DNA of 44,523 nucleotides from positions 30,227-74,749 of the forward strand of contig JAFECS010000007.1 of assembly GCA_018241965.1 (NCBI GenBank), given 5' to 3'. The DNA is from Pseudomonadota bacterium. GTDB lineage: Bacteria > Pseudomonadota > Gammaproteobacteria > Berkiellales > Berkiellaceae. The translations under genes were made by a program, and so were the position numbers. Within the stretch, counting starts at the first letter, position 1. Each line of letters begins with the position of its first letter. A model generated the notes under the pieces. It was given only the letters and a program-made list of their open reading frames with translations, was not told where the DNA came from and did no database searches. Shown here one piece after another: positions 8,387 through 17,399 of the stretch.

Positions 8387-9518
8387 ATTTAATCAGCCCA
8401 ACACGCTTTGCCGAGTATAGTTTTAAATATTCAAGCCCCAAAGGATGTTTTTGAAAAACTTTACGCAATTGGGTCATTGCTGTTTTCGATTTTTCAAATA
8501 AATTCTTAGAACATCTACTTTCTCTATTGGTATTAAAACGAATTGTTTCAACACTATGATAAATTTGATTAAAATGAATAAAAACACGATTTTTATCAAT
8601 TTCATTATTAACCATGATTACAATAAGTGCTTCGATATTAGAAGCCATGAGATCTAAAGCTTCTTTAATATACACTTTTCTAGCAACAACATAGCATTTT
8701 TTTAGCGTTTCATGAATATCAATTAAACCGTTAATTAACATATTGCATTCAGTGTCTTTAATTAATTGCGATTTTGAACGTAAATATTCACCTTGCGAAT
8801 GAGAGAGATTAAAATAAGAGCCACTATCAACAAACCCAGCACCAGGATGAATGGGCGCTTTAGCCTGAGACAAAGATTGTAATAAATCTTGTTCTAAAGC
8901 TGCAAGTTGTACCATAGATTCGGCTTTATAAGCGCTTTGGTTTAAAGTACGTATAGCGCTTCCTAAAGCAGTTGTATCTAATTCCAAGGCGTGAATTTGC
9001 GTAATTAATTCATCTGAATACAGTTTATTTGTTGGTAACCTTTGCAATAAAGATGTTAGTTGCAATATCGTATGATAACACTGCTCAGCAACAAGACTGG
9101 CTTGATTTATTTCTACTTTATATGTATATAAAGTGTTTTCTTGATATTGATGTAGACGATATCGATATTGATGCAAATATTCTCTAATTTTACTAATTAA
9201 TCTATCAATATGGAACAAATACGTATTTGCTGCCAACATGTCTAAATCAAAATCGTCATTTTTTTTAGGCTCTATCGATTTTCGTATGGATTGAACGAGT
9301 GGTTGTAATACATCTATGGCTTGCATCCAGTCTTTGAAAGTTGATTTAGCATTATCTTTTTCATAATCAATCAATTTTAAACTATTTTTTATTGAATTAA
9401 ATTCTTCTTCTTTAGCCATCATCCATTGACCAAAAAGAATGGCTTTTAATTTTTGCCACCAATGCTTAGTACTTTTTTGCGGATGCTCTTCAAACGAAGG
9501 ATGAGGATTATCAATCAT
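8379..9518 (-). CDS. Hypothetical helical protein (379 aa)
   Basis: I do not recognise this protein. It is 379 residues, almost wholly predicted helical with heptad-like Leu/Ile spacing across residues 40-220, and a basic, Trp-containing segment near residues 19-32 (HWWQKLKAILFGQW) that could be amphipathic. A glycine/proline-rich break near residues 222-235 (PIHPGAGFVDSGSYF) separates two helical halves. There is no signal peptide or clear transmembrane helix. It diverges from the 1414-aa orphan across 341 bases, and both are A+T-rich, so they may have been acquired together. An effector or structural role is possible but not shown. Confidence 0.7.
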   Translation of the reverse strand: MIDNPHPSFEEHPQKSTKHWWQKLKAILFGQWMMAKEEEFNSIKNSLKLIDYEKDNAKSTFKDWMQAIDVLQPLVQSIRKSIEPKKNDDFDLDMLAANTYLFHIDRLISKIREYLHQYRYRLHQYQENTLYTYKVEINQASLVAEQCYHTILQLTSLLQRLPTNKLYSDELITQIHALELDTTALGSAIRTLNQSAYKAESMVQLAALEQDLLQSLSQAKAPIHPGAGFVDSGSYFNLSHSQGEYLRSKSQLIKDTECNMLINGLIDIHETLKKCYVVARKVYIKEALDLMASNIEALIVIMVNNEIDKNRVFIHFNQIYHSVETIRFNTNRESRCSKNLFEKSKTAMTQLRKVFQKHPLGLEYLKLYSAKRVGLIKSK

Positions 9519-9859
9519 AGTAAACCTACTCTATTTTTGAACTTCCTCTTATGATTTGAACATAAAACGGGGCCCAAAAACAAGCTGTTTAAATGACATA
9601 GCACCTACTCTTTAAACAGTTTTTAGGCTCAAATTCATTATTTTGGGTATTGAAAACCCAGTAAGCTCAGCAAAAAAAGCTTCTCCGCTTTGATATTGTG
9701 CCTACACCTGTTTTCACAGTGACAATTTTTTAAAAAAACACCCCCTTTTTAACCAAGCCCATAAAACTTTTTGCACCTGTTTGATGACTAATAAATAAAT
9801 GAAACAAATAACGTAAAAAATGGTGCAATTGCTCTATTTCATATAACAAAAGGGGCTTT
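9519..9859. other. Intergenic region between two divergent orphan genes
   Basis: 341 bases without a gene, A+T-rich. It must hold the promoters of both flanking genes. The one clear structure is the inverted repeat at 9585-9619; a short GGGT/ACCC repeat near 9645-9659 is weak. No tRNA or small ORF with a ribosome-binding site was seen. Confidence 0.6.
9585..9619. repeat. Inverted repeat CTGTTTAAA / TTTAAACAG
   Basis: Perfect 9-bp arms at 9585-9593 and 9611-9619 with a 17-base spacer. An A-run lies a few bases outside the left arm and a T-run directly follows the right arm. It could be an operator for a dimeric regulator or, given the flanking A and T runs, a bidirectional terminator-like hairpin in a divergent promoter region. 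Confidence 0.5.
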
Positions 9860-12800
9860 ATGGCAAATAAAATCCATAAACATATCTCCAAAGCATTGCA
9901 AAAGCGCAGGCAAACAATAACAGATAAGGAACTGCCCCCGGCCCCTTTAGCAGCTACAGAAGACGAAACACTTGAACAAAATTTAAACGAGATCATAGAT
10001 GAAAAGCGAGAAGAAATAAGACCAAAAATCCAAGTAGAACTTGATGAAGATGAAATTGCCAATGTCTATAAAAACACTTTTAACCGTTTAATAGGAACAC
10101 AAGATGCTAAAAATGAGGAAGTTCAAGACCAAAACCACTTAGCAGCCATCGAAGCGGTTATTAAAGAATATTTGCCTGACATGTCTGCGCCAGACTTAGA
10201 AGAAAAAATAACAAATATATGTAATTCACTAAGACGCAAGCAAATTAGTATTCAAAGAATATGTGCCGTTATTGAAACAGAGCACAAGATCTTAATTGAC
10301 TTTTTAGAACAAGCACAGCAACTTACATCATCCTACGAAAAAGACAAAATAATTAGTTTTTTCGAACAAAAAGTAAACAACCCTTACTACAATCTGGTTA
10401 AAATGATTTATGATGAAATGTTAAGTAAAGGGATATATGTTTCAAATGAAGATGAAGTCGTTAAAAATATCGTGTTATATCTAAAAAATCTTGTCTTATT
10501 AACACATTATGAATATGGTTTATTATCACACATGGTTATAACCAATCCCTCTCTTCCTAACCCTTATACTTCAGATAAAACCACCTCAATATATAACGAA
10601 ATTCAAAACTTTTTGATTAATTGCTCTACACAAGGGTTAGATAAAATTTCAAGGTTTATTCAACACGCCATTATTTTTAATACTGAACTTATTGCATCAG
10701 GAAAAAGAAGTGAATATTTAAGCCAAGTAAAGCTCACTAAATACATTGGAAACAGTATTCAAGTATTATTGGATGAAGATGAGATTTGGAATACACTTTC
10801 AAAAAATGAAGCGTTTGAAAAATCAAAGATTGACAAAAACAAACTCAATACACTAAAAGATAATCTAATAACTTTTCAAAAATGCATAAATGAATTAGGC
10901 CAGTTAAAAATTCAATTAACCATTAATAAAGATGATTTAACCTTAATAAAACAAATTCAAATTTTATATCAGAAAATTGTTACCCTCGCCCCCAACATAA
11001 AACTCATTAAAGACTTAAAAAATATTTTTGGACCATTTCAAGAAGGAAAGCTTAAAAAAATTAACAGCTCCCTCCACTCACTATCTCGATTATTACTCAC
11101 AATTAAAACTACTATAAAAAAACTAGGTGTAGATACTTATGGGGTTCAAACCATATTCCTTTTTAGAATTGGTCGAGGAGATTTCTTTAATGCCAATGAT
11201 AGAGAAAATCTTATCAGCGCAACTTTTGGCATTCATAAAGTCGTGCATCCTATTAAACTATTGAATATTCTTATCGACAATTTCAAACAGTATACACCTG
11301 AAAAACAAGAAGAATGTTTACTTTTTGTTAAAAACTATTTATTGCTAGACACAACCAATGCGCTAATCAATGTTAAATATGAAAAAAGTGAATTAGTTGA
11401 TAAAGTCGATATGTTTTGTCAATTCACGTGTGCCAATGCGCAAAATAATCCTCATATCGAAAATCTGGCTAATGATATCTCTGAAGTCTTAATTCAAAAA
11501 ATTGTTGACAAAAGTAAAGATTTTTCAAGCAGTATGAGCTTGATTTCTAAAGGAAGAGTTCCCCAAACTCATCTTGTTAGAAAAATAAACACTATGTTAG
11601 AAGATGTAAATTCAGGTTTCTGTAGCAAACCTCAGATAGAAGAATATTTGCTAGAAGTGAGTTTCATTATCGAATCACCTACATTAGTTTCTACAGATGA
11701 GAATAATCACAATGACGACATCATTCATTCCATTGAAGCATTTTGCAATGCTATCCAAGAAATACCTGAATACACAAATCTTATTGAAGAACTTAAGTTG
11801 AAGTTAAGCAACCAATTAAAAAACTATAAAAACATAGAGATACTACCCATTGAATCAAATGATGTACCCGCACAATATTTTGATATTCACAAGTTATTAC
11901 ATGAAATAATCAATGGCAATATAAAAACCGTTGAAAACGAAAAATCTTTATTATCTCTTGTCGAAGCTATTGAATCTGGCTTCATTCATTTCTTTTCGAA
12001 AATACCTCTCGATGAAATGAGAGAAATGGTTTGGGTAAATGATAATAAAAGAATGCAACAAGGCTTAATGCCTATCGCCTTAAATATACGTCGCTATCAT
12101 CAATACTTTAATTTGGTAGTGAATTATTTTTCGATTCTTGTTTTGAACCAAATAGAGAAGCAAGATGCCCAAGTTGTTTCCCGTGAAAATTTATTGGAAG
12201 TTAAAAAAATACATGAATTTATTGAAAAATCTATTTTAAGAGCTATTGACAAAGGAGCCATTGGAACAGCCTGCGCACTGAATACAGTATTAAATATTCC
12301 TGCGATTAAGCGACTTTCCTTAAGTAACATTGAAAACGAATCATTACGAAACAAACATATAGACAACATTGTAAAGTCACAACAATCTATTTCAACTCGA
12401 ATTTATACGCAACCAGGATTACCTTTGCTGAATGCTATGTTAGAACAAATTATCCACGCATATCGCACCAAGGCCGGCAGTGAATTTGAGAAAAGAGTCA
12501 TGATTGGCAAGATCCTTCAATCTATTGAAGAAAAAAAACATACCCTACAAGAACATTTAGTTTTGTATGATCTTTTTGAGCAGATGGCTAATCTTATGGA
12601 AAATACAAACCTTATGTTTTCTGCTGAACTTTTAGGAGATGTTTTAATTGATGAGGAAAAGGTTCACAGTATCCTTACAAATAATTCAGAGTATTTAAAG
12701 CCTATTCAATTTAAAACCTATCAAATATCTGATTTTCATACCCTTCCAGGGTTAAGAGATCAATTGAATTATTGGTTTAATAGACTGCAAGATTTTCATC

Positions 12801-14104
12801 TTGAAGGCAAACAACCTGAAAATCAGATTGTCGAGCTTATCGAATCAATTATTGAAGCTGACGAATATCTTGAACATTTTGCAGAAAGTTTAAGAATTCT
12901 GCAACTTATTGAGCTCATTGACAAGATCAATCAAAGAACTTATAAAAATTACGATCACGATTTGAATACTATTTTAAATATTTACTATAAAAAGATCTCT
13001 CAATTTTTCACTGAAGATTTTGTAGAACCACAAGAGCATTTAGAAACTTTCTTTTCTATCTTTAATCATGATCCTAAAATTAAAGCCATTATTGATAATC
13101 ATGAAAGCAACTTGAATCCTTTTTCAGCACAACATCATCTTGCCGATACTATTGATTTAATTTTAAAAGCACAAAAAAAATATAGTAAATCTATTGAAAT
13201 GATTAATGAAACAAGAGGGCAACAAGCTTACTCACAACTACTGCTAAGAGTACTTGAAGGGGATGCCCAAGGTCCGATTATACAATTAGGCACACATGAA
13301 AAAACAGAATTTGCAACAGCAAAATCACTATTACCAGAATCTGAATACCCTGTTCCACAAGCTGAGCCTGAACATCCAGACTATATTGGTATCAACCGCA
13401 CCATGGATTTTAACCCAGACGATGCCAGATTTAGATCCTCTCTTGAATTGTTTGCTAGTAATGAACTAAAAAAGGATTTTCTGCAGTCATTCCCCTGGGG
13501 GATCGATACACCAAATGCTAAAAAGGTGGAGTCAGCAAAATATTCTCCTGACATGAATTTGTTAGCTATTGATCACGTTATCTCACCTACACTTCAATTG
13601 GGATTGATGAACTATGTGCTGTTATCATTAGACTGCATCGGAAAGCTCGCTGGTTTCACTGGAGAGCTATCTATTTTAAACTTTAATCGCATTAAAGAAA
13701 TATCTGACTCCCTACAAGAAATTGCTCAATTTTTGACCACCTCAGTTTTGGATAACGAAGTGTTAACTACCAAGCTTGATCATATGACCTACAAGCTTAT
13801 CCTATTGAATTCGGATTTAACTGACATGCTAGAGCAAAATAATCCCCCCTATCCTGTACAAAGCAATGTACCCATGAATGATTTTTGCCATATAAATGAA
13901 TATTTGGCTCATAAGTTATTAGGCATACCTTACCAAAAAAGTATACTCTCTCCTATTAACCCTTATTCTGCTGTCTTGGAAAATGTAAACCCTAAAATAA
14001 AAGAGGATTTTTTGCGTCATAGCGGCATTAATGTAGCCGCTATTGCACAGCTATCACATCAACACAAATCAGATGATACAGTTGAAAGTGCTGATAATAC
14101 TTAA
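9860..14104 (+). CDS. Very large hypothetical protein (1414 aa)
   Basis: Uninterrupted frame of 1414 residues, about 160 kDa, matching no family I know. It is rich in Lys, Glu, Asn, Ile and Leu and appears helical throughout, with no signal peptide, no hydrophobic transmembrane stretch and no obvious P-loop, protease or glycosyltransferase motif. The first 60 residues are highly charged; the C-terminal 15 residues (HQHKSDDTVESADNT within the tail) are polar and acidic. The start is supported by AGGGGC six bases before the ATG. Base composition is visibly more A+T-rich than the neighbouring housekeeping genes, consistent with transfer or fast evolution. Large helical orphans with polar acidic tails are common among Legionellales secreted effectors, but that is only an analogy. 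Confidence 0.85.
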   Translation: MANKIHKHISKALQKRRQTITDKELPPAPLAATEDETLEQNLNEIIDEKREEIRPKIQVELDEDEIANVYKNTFNRLIGTQDAKNEEVQDQNHLAAIEAVIKEYLPDMSAPDLEEKITNICNSLRRKQISIQRICAVIETEHKILIDFLEQAQQLTSSYEKDKIISFFEQKVNNPYYNLVKMIYDEMLSKGIYVSNEDEVVKNIVLYLKNLVLLTHYEYGLLSHMVITNPSLPNPYTSDKTTSIYNEIQNFLINCSTQGLDKISRFIQHAIIFNTELIASGKRSEYLSQVKLTKYIGNSIQVLLDEDEIWNTLSKNEAFEKSKIDKNKLNTLKDNLITFQKCINELGQLKIQLTINKDDLTLIKQIQILYQKIVTLAPNIKLIKDLKNIFGPFQEGKLKKINSSLHSLSRLLLTIKTTIKKLGVDTYGVQTIFLFRIGRGDFFNANDRENLISATFGIHKVVHPIKLLNILIDNFKQYTPEKQEECLLFVKNYLLLDTTNALINVKYEKSELVDKVDMFCQFTCANAQNNPHIENLANDISEVLIQKIVDKSKDFSSSMSLISKGRVPQTHLVRKINTMLEDVNSGFCSKPQIEEYLLEVSFIIESPTLVSTDENNHNDDIIHSIEAFCNAIQEIPEYTNLIEELKLKLSNQLKNYKNIEILPIESNDVPAQYFDIHKLLHEIINGNIKTVENEKSLLSLVEAIESGFIHFFSKIPLDEMREMVWVNDNKRMQQGLMPIALNIRRYHQYFNLVVNYFSILVLNQIEKQDAQVVSRENLLEVKKIHEFIEKSILRAIDKGAIGTACALNTVLNIPAIKRLSLSNIENESLRNKHIDNIVKSQQSISTRIYTQPGLPLLNAMLEQIIHAYRTKAGSEFEKRVMIGKILQSIEEKKHTLQEHLVLYDLFEQMANLMENTNLMFSAELLGDVLIDEEKVHSILTNNSEYLKPIQFKTYQISDFHTLPGLRDQLNYWFNRLQDFHLEGKQPENQIVELIESIIEADEYLEHFAESLRILQLIELIDKINQRTYKNYDHDLNTILNIYYKKISQFFTEDFVEPQEHLETFFSIFNHDPKIKAIIDNHESNLNPFSAQHHLADTIDLILKAQKKYSKSIEMINETRGQQAYSQLLLRVLEGDAQGPIIQLGTHEKTEFATAKSLLPESEYPVPQAEPEHPDYIGINRTMDFNPDDARFRSSLELFASNELKKDFLQSFPWGIDTPNAKKVESAKYSPDMNLLAIDHVISPTLQLGLMNYVLLSLDCIGKLAGFTGELSILNFNRIKEISDSLQEIAQFLTTSVLDNEVLTTKLDHMTYKLILLNSDLTDMLEQNNPPYPVQSNVPMNDFCHINEYLAHKLLGIPYQKSILSPINPYSAVLENVNPKIKEDFLRHSGINVAAIAQLSHQHKSDDTVESADNT

Positions 14105-14204
14105 TACAGTAGGTTAAAAATTCAGCTTTTAAACACTTTTATCATTCAATTCATCAATCAAGCTGATATATACTCACCAAATAAAATATATAAGGAAATA
14201 TATC

Positions 14205-14747
14205 GTGTTTACCAATACCGAAGAAAGATTTGGAAGTCTAACAAAGATGCTTCACTGGAGTATATTTTTGTTATTTATTGGACAATTTTTTCTTGTTTAC
14301 AGACGTGAGTACTTTCCCAAAAACTCTCCTGAAAAATTACAATATATTCTTTTGCATGAATCTATTGGCGTTGTTTTATTAGTGTTAGCGTTATTCATGA
14401 TAGTTTGGCGCCATGTCGGTACACGGCCTGTTATGCCAGCTAGTATGTCAACCTTGCATGTCAAAGCCGCAAAACTGATGCACTTCTTGTTGTATGCGGT
14501 TATGTTATTTCAACCAATTTCAGGGATCTTTATGTCTCAATATGCGGGTTACCCTGTTGGTGTTTTCGGGCTATTTGATCTACCTACACTCGTTCACAAA
14601 AATGAGGCAATAGGACATTTATTAAAAGAAGCTCATGAATTGAGCTCATACGCTATTATTGGCTTAGTTTCTTTGCATATTATTGCTGCGCTTTACCATC
14701 ATTTTATCATTAAAGATAATGTGTTAAAGCGAATGCTGCCGCAGTAA
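14205..14747 (+). CDS. Cytochrome b561 family membrane protein
   Basis: 180 residues with four hydrophobic helices (about residues 13-31, 48-68, 84-106 and 140-170). Candidate haem-ligand histidines lie in LHWSIFLL, LLHESIGV, LMHFLLYA and SLHIIAALYHH, the pattern of the bacterial YodB/YceJ branch. Members carry b-type haem in the inner membrane and move electrons, in some cases from superoxide to ubiquinone. The start is a GTG at 14205 with AAGGA eight bases upstream. The stop directly abuts the stop of the convergent LuxR-type gene. Confidence 0.9.
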   Translation: MFTNTEERFGSLTKMLHWSIFLLFIGQFFLVYRREYFPKNSPEKLQYILLHESIGVVLLVLALFMIVWRHVGTRPVMPASMSTLHVKAAKLMHFLLYAVMLFQPISGIFMSQYAGYPVGVFGLFDLPTLVHKNEAIGHLLKEAHELSSYAIIGLVSLHIIAALYHHFIIKDNVLKRMLPQ

Positions 14748-15536
14748 TTAAGAGAAAATACCATTGGCAGTGAGGATCCCGAGCTGCCAAAACTTTTCAA
14801 ACAATTCACTTCTTGATGAACTATTAAATTTCATTTTAATATTTCTTAAAAACGTATCAGTGGTTACTTTTTTTACGTTCATAATATTTGAAATTTGAGA
14901 GGATGATAATCCTTTAATATAATAGCTAAGGCATTCCAACTCTCTTTTTGATAACTTGATTTCAACGTTGTCATCAAAATAATATTTTTTGATACTAAAA
15001 TTTTCTCTTAATTCTTGAATGTCGGGAATAGTATCTTTAATGATAGGCGTTTTTGCTATCATATCATTGGGTACAAGGATAGGATCATTCATTGCCCCTT
15101 TGATAAGAGTGACTGCGCTCTCTTTAAAAAACAATATAAAACGATTCACCAAATCAATGTTATTAACATAAAACTCAAGCATATTTACACTATTAGTTGG
15201 CGCTGCCAATGTAATAACTTCAGTATATGTTTTTAAGCGCTTAAAAATGTGGATGCCATTACCATAATTGAGCATTTTAGCTTGATGCTGCAGTGGTTGA
15301 TTTTGAATGGAATTTGAAGCATATACACCATCAGGTGTCAGATGAGAACAATAGGGACTTTTAGATTCAAACCAGGCATGATAAAGATTATTATCTGTTT
15401 GCAATGAAATGCTTTTATTTCCATCAAAATCTCTTGCATAGCTAAAGAAATTAAGGCCAGTGGCGTCAAATAAAGGAGCCGCAATTTTTTGCATTTTGCT
15501 TTGAGCCAAAAGGCAAGTTTGACTGGTAGGTACCAT
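14748..15536 (-). CDS. LuxR-family transcriptional regulator (solo), copy 1
   Basis: About 262 residues: an N-terminal sensory region (residues 1-190) and a C-terminal LuxR/GerE helix-turn-helix beginning LSKRELECLSYYIKGLSS and continuing to SSSRSELFEK. The N-terminal half shares a pattern with the regulator at 21544 (FFSY near the start; GNGI, NSV, FYVNN and RF in the middle), so the two are paralogues. No autoinducer synthase is present, making it an orphan or solo LuxR. The ATG at 15536 is preferred over the longer frame start at 15566 because AAGG lies six bases before it. Ligand and targets are unknown. Confidence 0.85.
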   Translation of the reverse strand: MVPTSQTCLLAQSKMQKIAAPLFDATGLNFFSYARDFDGNKSISLQTDNNLYHAWFESKSPYCSHLTPDGVYASNSIQNQPLQHQAKMLNYGNGIHIFKRLKTYTEVITLAAPTNSVNMLEFYVNNIDLVNRFILFFKESAVTLIKGAMNDPILVPNDMIAKTPIIKDTIPDIQELRENFSIKKYYFDDNVEIKLSKRELECLSYYIKGLSSSQISNIMNVKKVTTDTFLRNIKMKFNSSSRSELFEKFWQLGILTANGIFS

Positions 15537-15685
15537 ATACACCCTTATTAAGACAATTTTTAACAACTGCTTAATATTATCAAATTTTATGACAAATTAA
15601 ATGTTAACTAAGACTAAAGGTGTGGGGAAAAAGACCGAAAGAGTGCTTAAAAACGCCCTATTTTATTTTTATCATGTTTTGTGTG

Positions 15686-15709
15686 ATAACCCTTAAATAT
15701 TAGGGTTAT
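15686..15709. repeat. Inverted repeat at the maeA stop codon
   Basis: ATAACCCT and AGGGTTAT pair across an 8-base A+T loop that contains the maeA stop. No T-run follows on the minus strand, so its value as a maeA terminator is uncertain. Confidence 0.4.
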
Positions 15710-17396
15710 ATTTTATAGGACGATAATATGGGCGCCAAATATTATCTTGTACAAATTCATCAAAATCTAAAGATGGTTTTACTGTAGCAACACCATCTAC
15801 AATGGCTTGTTTTGCAACACTGAGCGCTACATGCGTGGCCAAAGTGGTCATATCCGTAATGGCAGGAAGCAGCGGTAAAGTGAGATCGTGGCGCACCGGA
15901 GAATGTTCGCTAATCGTTGTTGCAGCCGCCCACAGCATATTATCCGTTATTTGTGAGGCTTTTGTGGCCACAGAGCCTATGCCAATCCCCGGAAAGGATA
16001 AAGCATTATTACACTGGGTAAGATGATATGTCTTACCATCAAATTCAACTCGCTCATAGGGGCTACCTGTGGCAATTAATGCCTTACCTTCAGTCCATTT
16101 AATTAAATCTTCTGGATCAGCTTCACATTTTTCATTGGGATTAGATAAAGGAAATATGATTGGATGTTTCGTTGCGCTGGCCATTGCCTTAACAATTTCT
16201 TCGCTAAAGGCATGACGCACAGTAGAACAACCAATCATAATCGTCGGTTTTATGGCTTTAACCACGGCAAGTAAGTCTTTACCTTGTTCCCAACGTATGC
16301 TTTCTTCACTTGGTCTTGCATAAGGTTGTTGAAAGGCCGTTAAATTCATGCCCTCTTGCAAAAGCCCATCTCTATCAATTAACCAAAATTGACGTCTTGC
16401 CTCTTTTTCGGGCATACCTTCACGTAACATGGCGTTATAAAGCTGATCTGCTATGCCAACGCCTGCCGTGCCTGCCCCAAAAACAACAATTCTTTGTTCT
16501 CGCATGGTAGACTTAATTGCTTGTACCGCTGCTAAAAGTGCAGCCAAAGTCACCACGCCTGTACCCTGCATATCATCATTAAACGTACAATGATAAGTGC
16601 GATAGGTTTCTAAAATTCTTCTAGCATTTTGTAACCCAAAGTCTTCCCAATGTAACATACATTGTGGAAATTTTTGATGTACAGCTTCAACAAAGGAATG
16701 AATAAAGTCATCATATTCTTTGCCTCTTAAACGAGGATGACGCCAGCCAAGATATAAGGGATTGTCCAATAACTCTTGATTATCAGTACCAACATCAAGC
16801 ATCACCGGAAGTGCATTGTAAGGATTGATACCACATAAACTGTAAACAACTAGCTTGGCGATGGGAATATCCATCCCGCCGATGCCTTGATCGCCAATGC
16901 CTAATATGCGCTCACCATCAGTTACTGCCATCAAACTTATATCAGCATGTGTACGATTGTCTAAGATCTCGTCTAATCTGTCTTTATCTGGATAAGAGAT
17001 ATACAAACCCCGAGGTTGACGAAACTCGTGGCTAAAGGCTTTAACCGCAGCGCTAACACCAGGGGTATAAATTAAGGGTAATGTTTCTGCTAAATTCTCT
17101 AATAGTAATTTGTAGTAAAGTACTTCATTTTTATCGTGCAGATTATTTAAATAAATATATTTTTGTAAATTACTGGTATAGCGTAAATATTGGTTTTTAG
17201 CTCTACTCACTTGTTCATCTAAAGTTTCAGTTCTAAAAGGTAATTTACCCAATAATTTTAAAGCAATGCGCTCCTCTTGGGTAAAGGCAGTACCTTTATT
17301 TAGCAAAGGCATCACCATCAGTTGTTTGCCGGTAAGAGAGGTTTCAATCCATTGTGCTTTTGTGCTTGAGTCAATGCGTGTTATATATTTGAGCAT
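15693..17396 (-). CDS. maeA: NAD-dependent malic enzyme
   Basis: 567 residues, the length of the large malic enzymes such as E. coli MaeA (565). Malic-enzyme signatures are clear: PLIYTPGVSAAVKAF (about residues 108-122), the substrate and metal segment LMAVTDGERILGIGDQGIGG and the downstream HWEDFG, and an NAD-binding Rossmann segment VVFGAGTAGVGIADQ. It converts malate to pyruvate and CO2, feeding gluconeogenic or reductive needs in the cytoplasm. The ATG is three bases after the purL stop, so it is probably cotranscribed and coupled to purL, an unusual pairing. The choice of NAD over NADP is taken from overall similarity to the MaeA/SfcA branch. Confidence 0.94.
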   Translation of the reverse strand: MLKYITRIDSSTKAQWIETSLTGKQLMVMPLLNKGTAFTQEERIALKLLGKLPFRTETLDEQVSRAKNQYLRYTSNLQKYIYLNNLHDKNEVLYYKLLLENLAETLPLIYTPGVSAAVKAFSHEFRQPRGLYISYPDKDRLDEILDNRTHADISLMAVTDGERILGIGDQGIGGMDIPIAKLVVYSLCGINPYNALPVMLDVGTDNQELLDNPLYLGWRHPRLRGKEYDDFIHSFVEAVHQKFPQCMLHWEDFGLQNARRILETYRTYHCTFNDDMQGTGVVTLAALLAAVQAIKSTMREQRIVVFGAGTAGVGIADQLYNAMLREGMPEKEARRQFWLIDRDGLLQEGMNLTAFQQPYARPSEESIRWEQGKDLLAVVKAIKPTIMIGCSTVRHAFSEEIVKAMASATKHPIIFPLSNPNEKCEADPEDLIKWTEGKALIATGSPYERVEFDGKTYHLTQCNNALSFPGIGIGSVATKASQITDNMLWAAATTISEHSPVRHDLTLPLLPAITDMTTLATHVALSVAKQAIVDGVATVKPSLDFDEFVQDNIWRPYYRPIKYNPNI

Positions 17397-17399
17397 TAT

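Noticed and set aside
9645..9659. GGGT/ACCC hairpin before the 1414-aa gene
   Set aside because: Short stem in A+T-rich DNA, expected by chance.
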